A DNA stretch of 7,500 bases from Clostridia bacterium (lineage in GTDB: Bacteria > Bacillota_A > Clostridia > Oscillospirales > CAG-272), in the NCBI GenBank assembly GCA_017533545.1, contig JAFXHW010000181.1, positions 1 to 7,500 of the forward strand, written 5' to 3'. The position numbers and the translations under genes were made by a program. Below the pieces are notes generated by a model, which worked only from the letters and a program-made list of their open reading frames with translations, did not search any database and had not been told where the DNA came from. Below, one piece after another: positions 6,786-7,500 of the stretch (position 1 is its first letter; every line of letters starts with the position of its first letter).

Positions 6786-7118
6786 ATCGTCGCGGCAAAT
6801 AATAACCTCGCACGGCTTTCTCACTTTTTGGGCATATTCAATGACCGATAATGTCCCCTTTGAGCTTCCGTTCCAAAAAGCGATGATCTTATCTGCATAA
6901 TCCACAATTTTTTTATTTCTTACTATTGGAGCTGCACGTCCATATAGCTCATACTGAGGCAAAAAGACTGTAAATTTTAATCCCTTCTTCTTTGCATATT
7001 CTTCGGCACAAGTATCTGCTCCCGAAGCACCACCCGAAACAATCTCATCGCACTCGGGAATATATCTGTTTATATCGGATACCATAATGTTTCTTGAACC
7101 AACAACGGCAATTTTCAT
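6768..7118 (-). CDS. SLOG-family (DUF2493/YpsA-related) small nucleotide-sensor-like protein
   Basis: This 116-aa protein has the core of a single SLOG Rossmann-like domain: strand 1 plus KIAVVGSRN (2-10), the phosphate-loop-like IVSGGASGAD (26-35), FLPQYELYGRAAPIVRNKKIVDYAD (in pieces across 52-76, with the conserved YGR.AP..RN pattern), and IIAFWNGSSKGT (78-89). Members of this superfamily (DprA, LOG, YpsA-like, TIR-linked SLOGs) bind nucleotides or nucleotide-derived ligands, and some sit in biological-conflict systems. The specific role of stand-alone DUF2493 proteins is not established. Start ATG 7118 has GGAG 7 nt upstream (minus-strand bases 7129-7126). Its stop lies inside the shared terminator. 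It diverges from a ribbon-helix-helix regulator 109 bp away, and its extended -10 promoter abuts repeated GTATAC sites, so control by that regulator is likely. Its A/T-richer codon use than pgk/tpiA hints at acquisition. Confidence 0.85.
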   Translation of the reverse strand: MKIAVVGSRNIMVSDINRYIPECDEIVSGGASGADTCAEEYAKKKGLKFTVFLPQYELYGRAAPIVRNKKIVDYADKIIAFWNGSSKGTLSVIEYAQKVRKPCEVIICRDDKKDRV

Positions 7119-7142
7119 AAAAATGCTCCATATTGATATTTG

Positions 7143-7205
7143 GTATACTTATTTCAAGTATACTTACAACATTATAGCATAAATTAATCTTAAAATATAC
7201 TTACA
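7143..7205. promoter_or_regulatory. Candidate RHH operator: repeated GTATACTTA-type sites in the divergent promoter
   Basis: Three related sites share TATACTTA: 7144-7151, 7159-7166 and 7196-7203, the last two extended as TATACTTACA. The first two also form an inverted repeat, gtatactt (7143-7150) with aagtatac (7156-7163) around a 5-bp centre, and aagtatactt (7156-7165) is a perfect 10-bp palindrome by itself. The sites flank the predicted SLOG promoter and lie just before the RHH gene, as an autoregulatory operator would. Binding by the RHH protein is inference. Confidence 0.6.
7171..7179 (-). promoter_or_regulatory. Extended -10 promoter for the SLOG gene
   Basis: The minus strand reads TGCTATAAT (7179 down to 7171), a perfect extended -10. 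No good -35 lies 16-18 bp upstream. Transcription would begin near 7164, at the edge of the GTATAC inverted repeat (7143-7163), so a protein bound there would block initiation or early elongation. Confidence 0.6.
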
Positions 7206-7217
7206 TTAAGTTTATTT

Positions 7218-7221
7218 GGAG
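7218..7221 (+). promoter_or_regulatory. Ribosome binding site of the RHH gene (decides the start)
   Basis: GGAG lies 6 nt before ATG 7228. The upstream TTG at 7216 overlaps it and is not the start. A good -35/-10 pair for this gene is not obvious; TAAAAT (7191-7196) or TATACT (7196-7201) are possible -10 elements, the latter lying within one of the repeated sites. Confidence 0.7.
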
Positions 7222-7227
7222 ATTTTT

Positions 7228-7419
7228 ATGAGAAACAAGAACAACAAGCATCTTGGAATTGAGGTCGACCCCGAACTTCACTATAAATTGCACTATATTT
7301 CGAAATATTACGGCCGCTCAGCTAACGGAGAAATCCTCTATTTGATACGTCAGGAAATCAAGGAATTTGAAAAGGCCGAGGGAGAAATTGAAATTCCCGA
7401 ATCTGTCAAACCCAACTAA
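7228..7419 (+). CDS. Arc-type ribbon-helix-helix DNA-binding protein
   Basis: The 63-aa protein has the ribbon-helix-helix plan of Arc/MetJ/CopG repressors: a basic N-terminus (MRNKNNK), a beta-strand KHLGIEVD (7-14) that would pair in the dimer and contact the major groove, helix A starting PELHYKLHYIS (15-25), the turn GRSANGEI (29-36), which closely resembles Arc's GRSVNSEI, and helix B EILYLIRQEIKEFEK (35-49). A short acidic tail follows. These proteins bind DNA as dimers of dimers on short repeated sites and usually repress their own promoter. Here it diverges from the SLOG gene with repeated GTATACTT sites between them, which suggests it controls both. RHH proteins are also common antitoxins, but no toxin-like gene follows: a strong terminator begins 4 bp after its stop. 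Target genes beyond this locus cannot be seen. Confidence 0.85.
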   Translation: MRNKNNKHLGIEVDPELHYKLHYISKYYGRSANGEILYLIRQEIKEFEKAEGEIEIPESVKPN

Positions 7420-7423
7420 ATTA

Positions 7424-7454
7424 AAAAGCACTTATGTTTTCCATAAGTGCTTTT
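7424..7454. terminator. Bidirectional intrinsic terminator after the RHH gene
   Basis: A perfect 13-bp stem (aaaagcacttatg 7424-7436 with cataagtgctttt 7442-7454) encloses a 5-nt loop. The plus strand ends the stem in four T residues followed by CTTATT; on the minus strand the stem also ends in TTTT, and a minus-strand gene appears to stop just before it. Confidence 0.9.
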
Positions 7455-7458
7455 CTTA

Positions 7459-7500
7459 TTATCTGTTCAATTCGCCCTTGTATCTTCCGTTGATCGCCTC
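7459..7500 (-). CDS. C-terminal end of an unidentified minus-strand gene
   Basis: The minus strand reads EAINGRYKGELNR followed by TAA (7461-7459), directly before the shared terminator. Thirteen codons are too few to name the product. The support is positional: the stop lies 5 bp from a terminator whose other side serves the convergent RHH gene. The codons (GGC, AAG, TAC, GAA) resemble those of the host genes more than those of the SLOG/RHH pair. Confidence 0.5.
   Translation of the reverse strand, partial: EAINGRYKGELNR

Noticed and set aside
7228..7419. Antitoxin of a toxin-antitoxin pair
   Set aside because: No small toxin-like gene is adjacent in the same direction; a terminator follows immediately and the divergent partner is a SLOG protein, not a known toxin.

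Overview
The window looks like chromosomal DNA of an uncultured gut-type Firmicute, probably class Clostridia. The reasons are SigA-type promoters, Shine-Dalgarno (SD) led genes, intrinsic terminators with U-tracts, a B. subtilis AraM-like glycerol-1-phosphate dehydrogenase, a DUF5722 secreted protein, and a GC content near 50% by eye that drops sharply between genes. No rRNA, tRNA, CRISPR array or transposase is visible. The genus cannot be named from sequence alone.

Layout. (1) 1-330 (+) is the C-terminal end of a LarA-family nickel-dependent racemase, closed by a strong terminator at 346-375. (2) 374-1558 (-) is a 394-aa sn-glycerol-1-phosphate dehydrogenase (EgsA/AraM), convergent with larA. 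(3) 1559-1932 is a divergent control region. It holds an extended -10 promoter for the minus gene, an 8-bp GC-rich hairpin that looks like a dispersed repeat in that gene's leader, and a near-consensus promoter for pgk. (4) pgk (1933-3117) and tpiA (3212-3979) form a two-gene glycolytic unit with a hairpin between them. (5) 3980-4146 holds degenerate copies of the tpiA 3' end, spaced exactly 76 bp apart and each ending in the same Ala-Gln-stop, followed by a 14-bp stem-loop at 4156-4190. (6) 4223-6694 (+) is a secreted, membrane-anchored DUF5722-like (TIM-barrel glycosidase-like) gene. One in-frame TAA at 6272 cuts off the C-terminal membrane anchor, and the two places where the family normally has candidate catalytic glutamates appear substituted. 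(7) 6756-6785 is a bidirectional terminator. (8) 6768-7118 (-) encodes a small SLOG/DUF2493 nucleotide-sensor-like protein. It diverges from 7228-7419 (+), a 63-aa Arc-type ribbon-helix-helix regulator, and the gap between them carries repeated GTATACTT-type sites suited to an autoregulatory operator. (9) A 13-bp terminator at 7424-7454 separates this from the last codons of an unidentified minus-strand gene (7459-7500).

How they work together. pgk and tpiA are the housekeeping core: triosephosphate isomerase supplies dihydroxyacetone phosphate, the substrate EgsA reduces. LarA would interconvert lactate (or related 2-hydroxyacid) enantiomers. The DUF5722 protein is a cell-surface accessory gene in decay or polymorphic. 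The SLOG/RHH pair is a small self-contained regulatory cassette of unknown purpose. The most unusual signals are the 76-bp-period tpiA tail copies, the single nonsense codon separating the DUF5722 ectodomain from its anchor, and the repeated sites in the SLOG/RHH divergent promoter.
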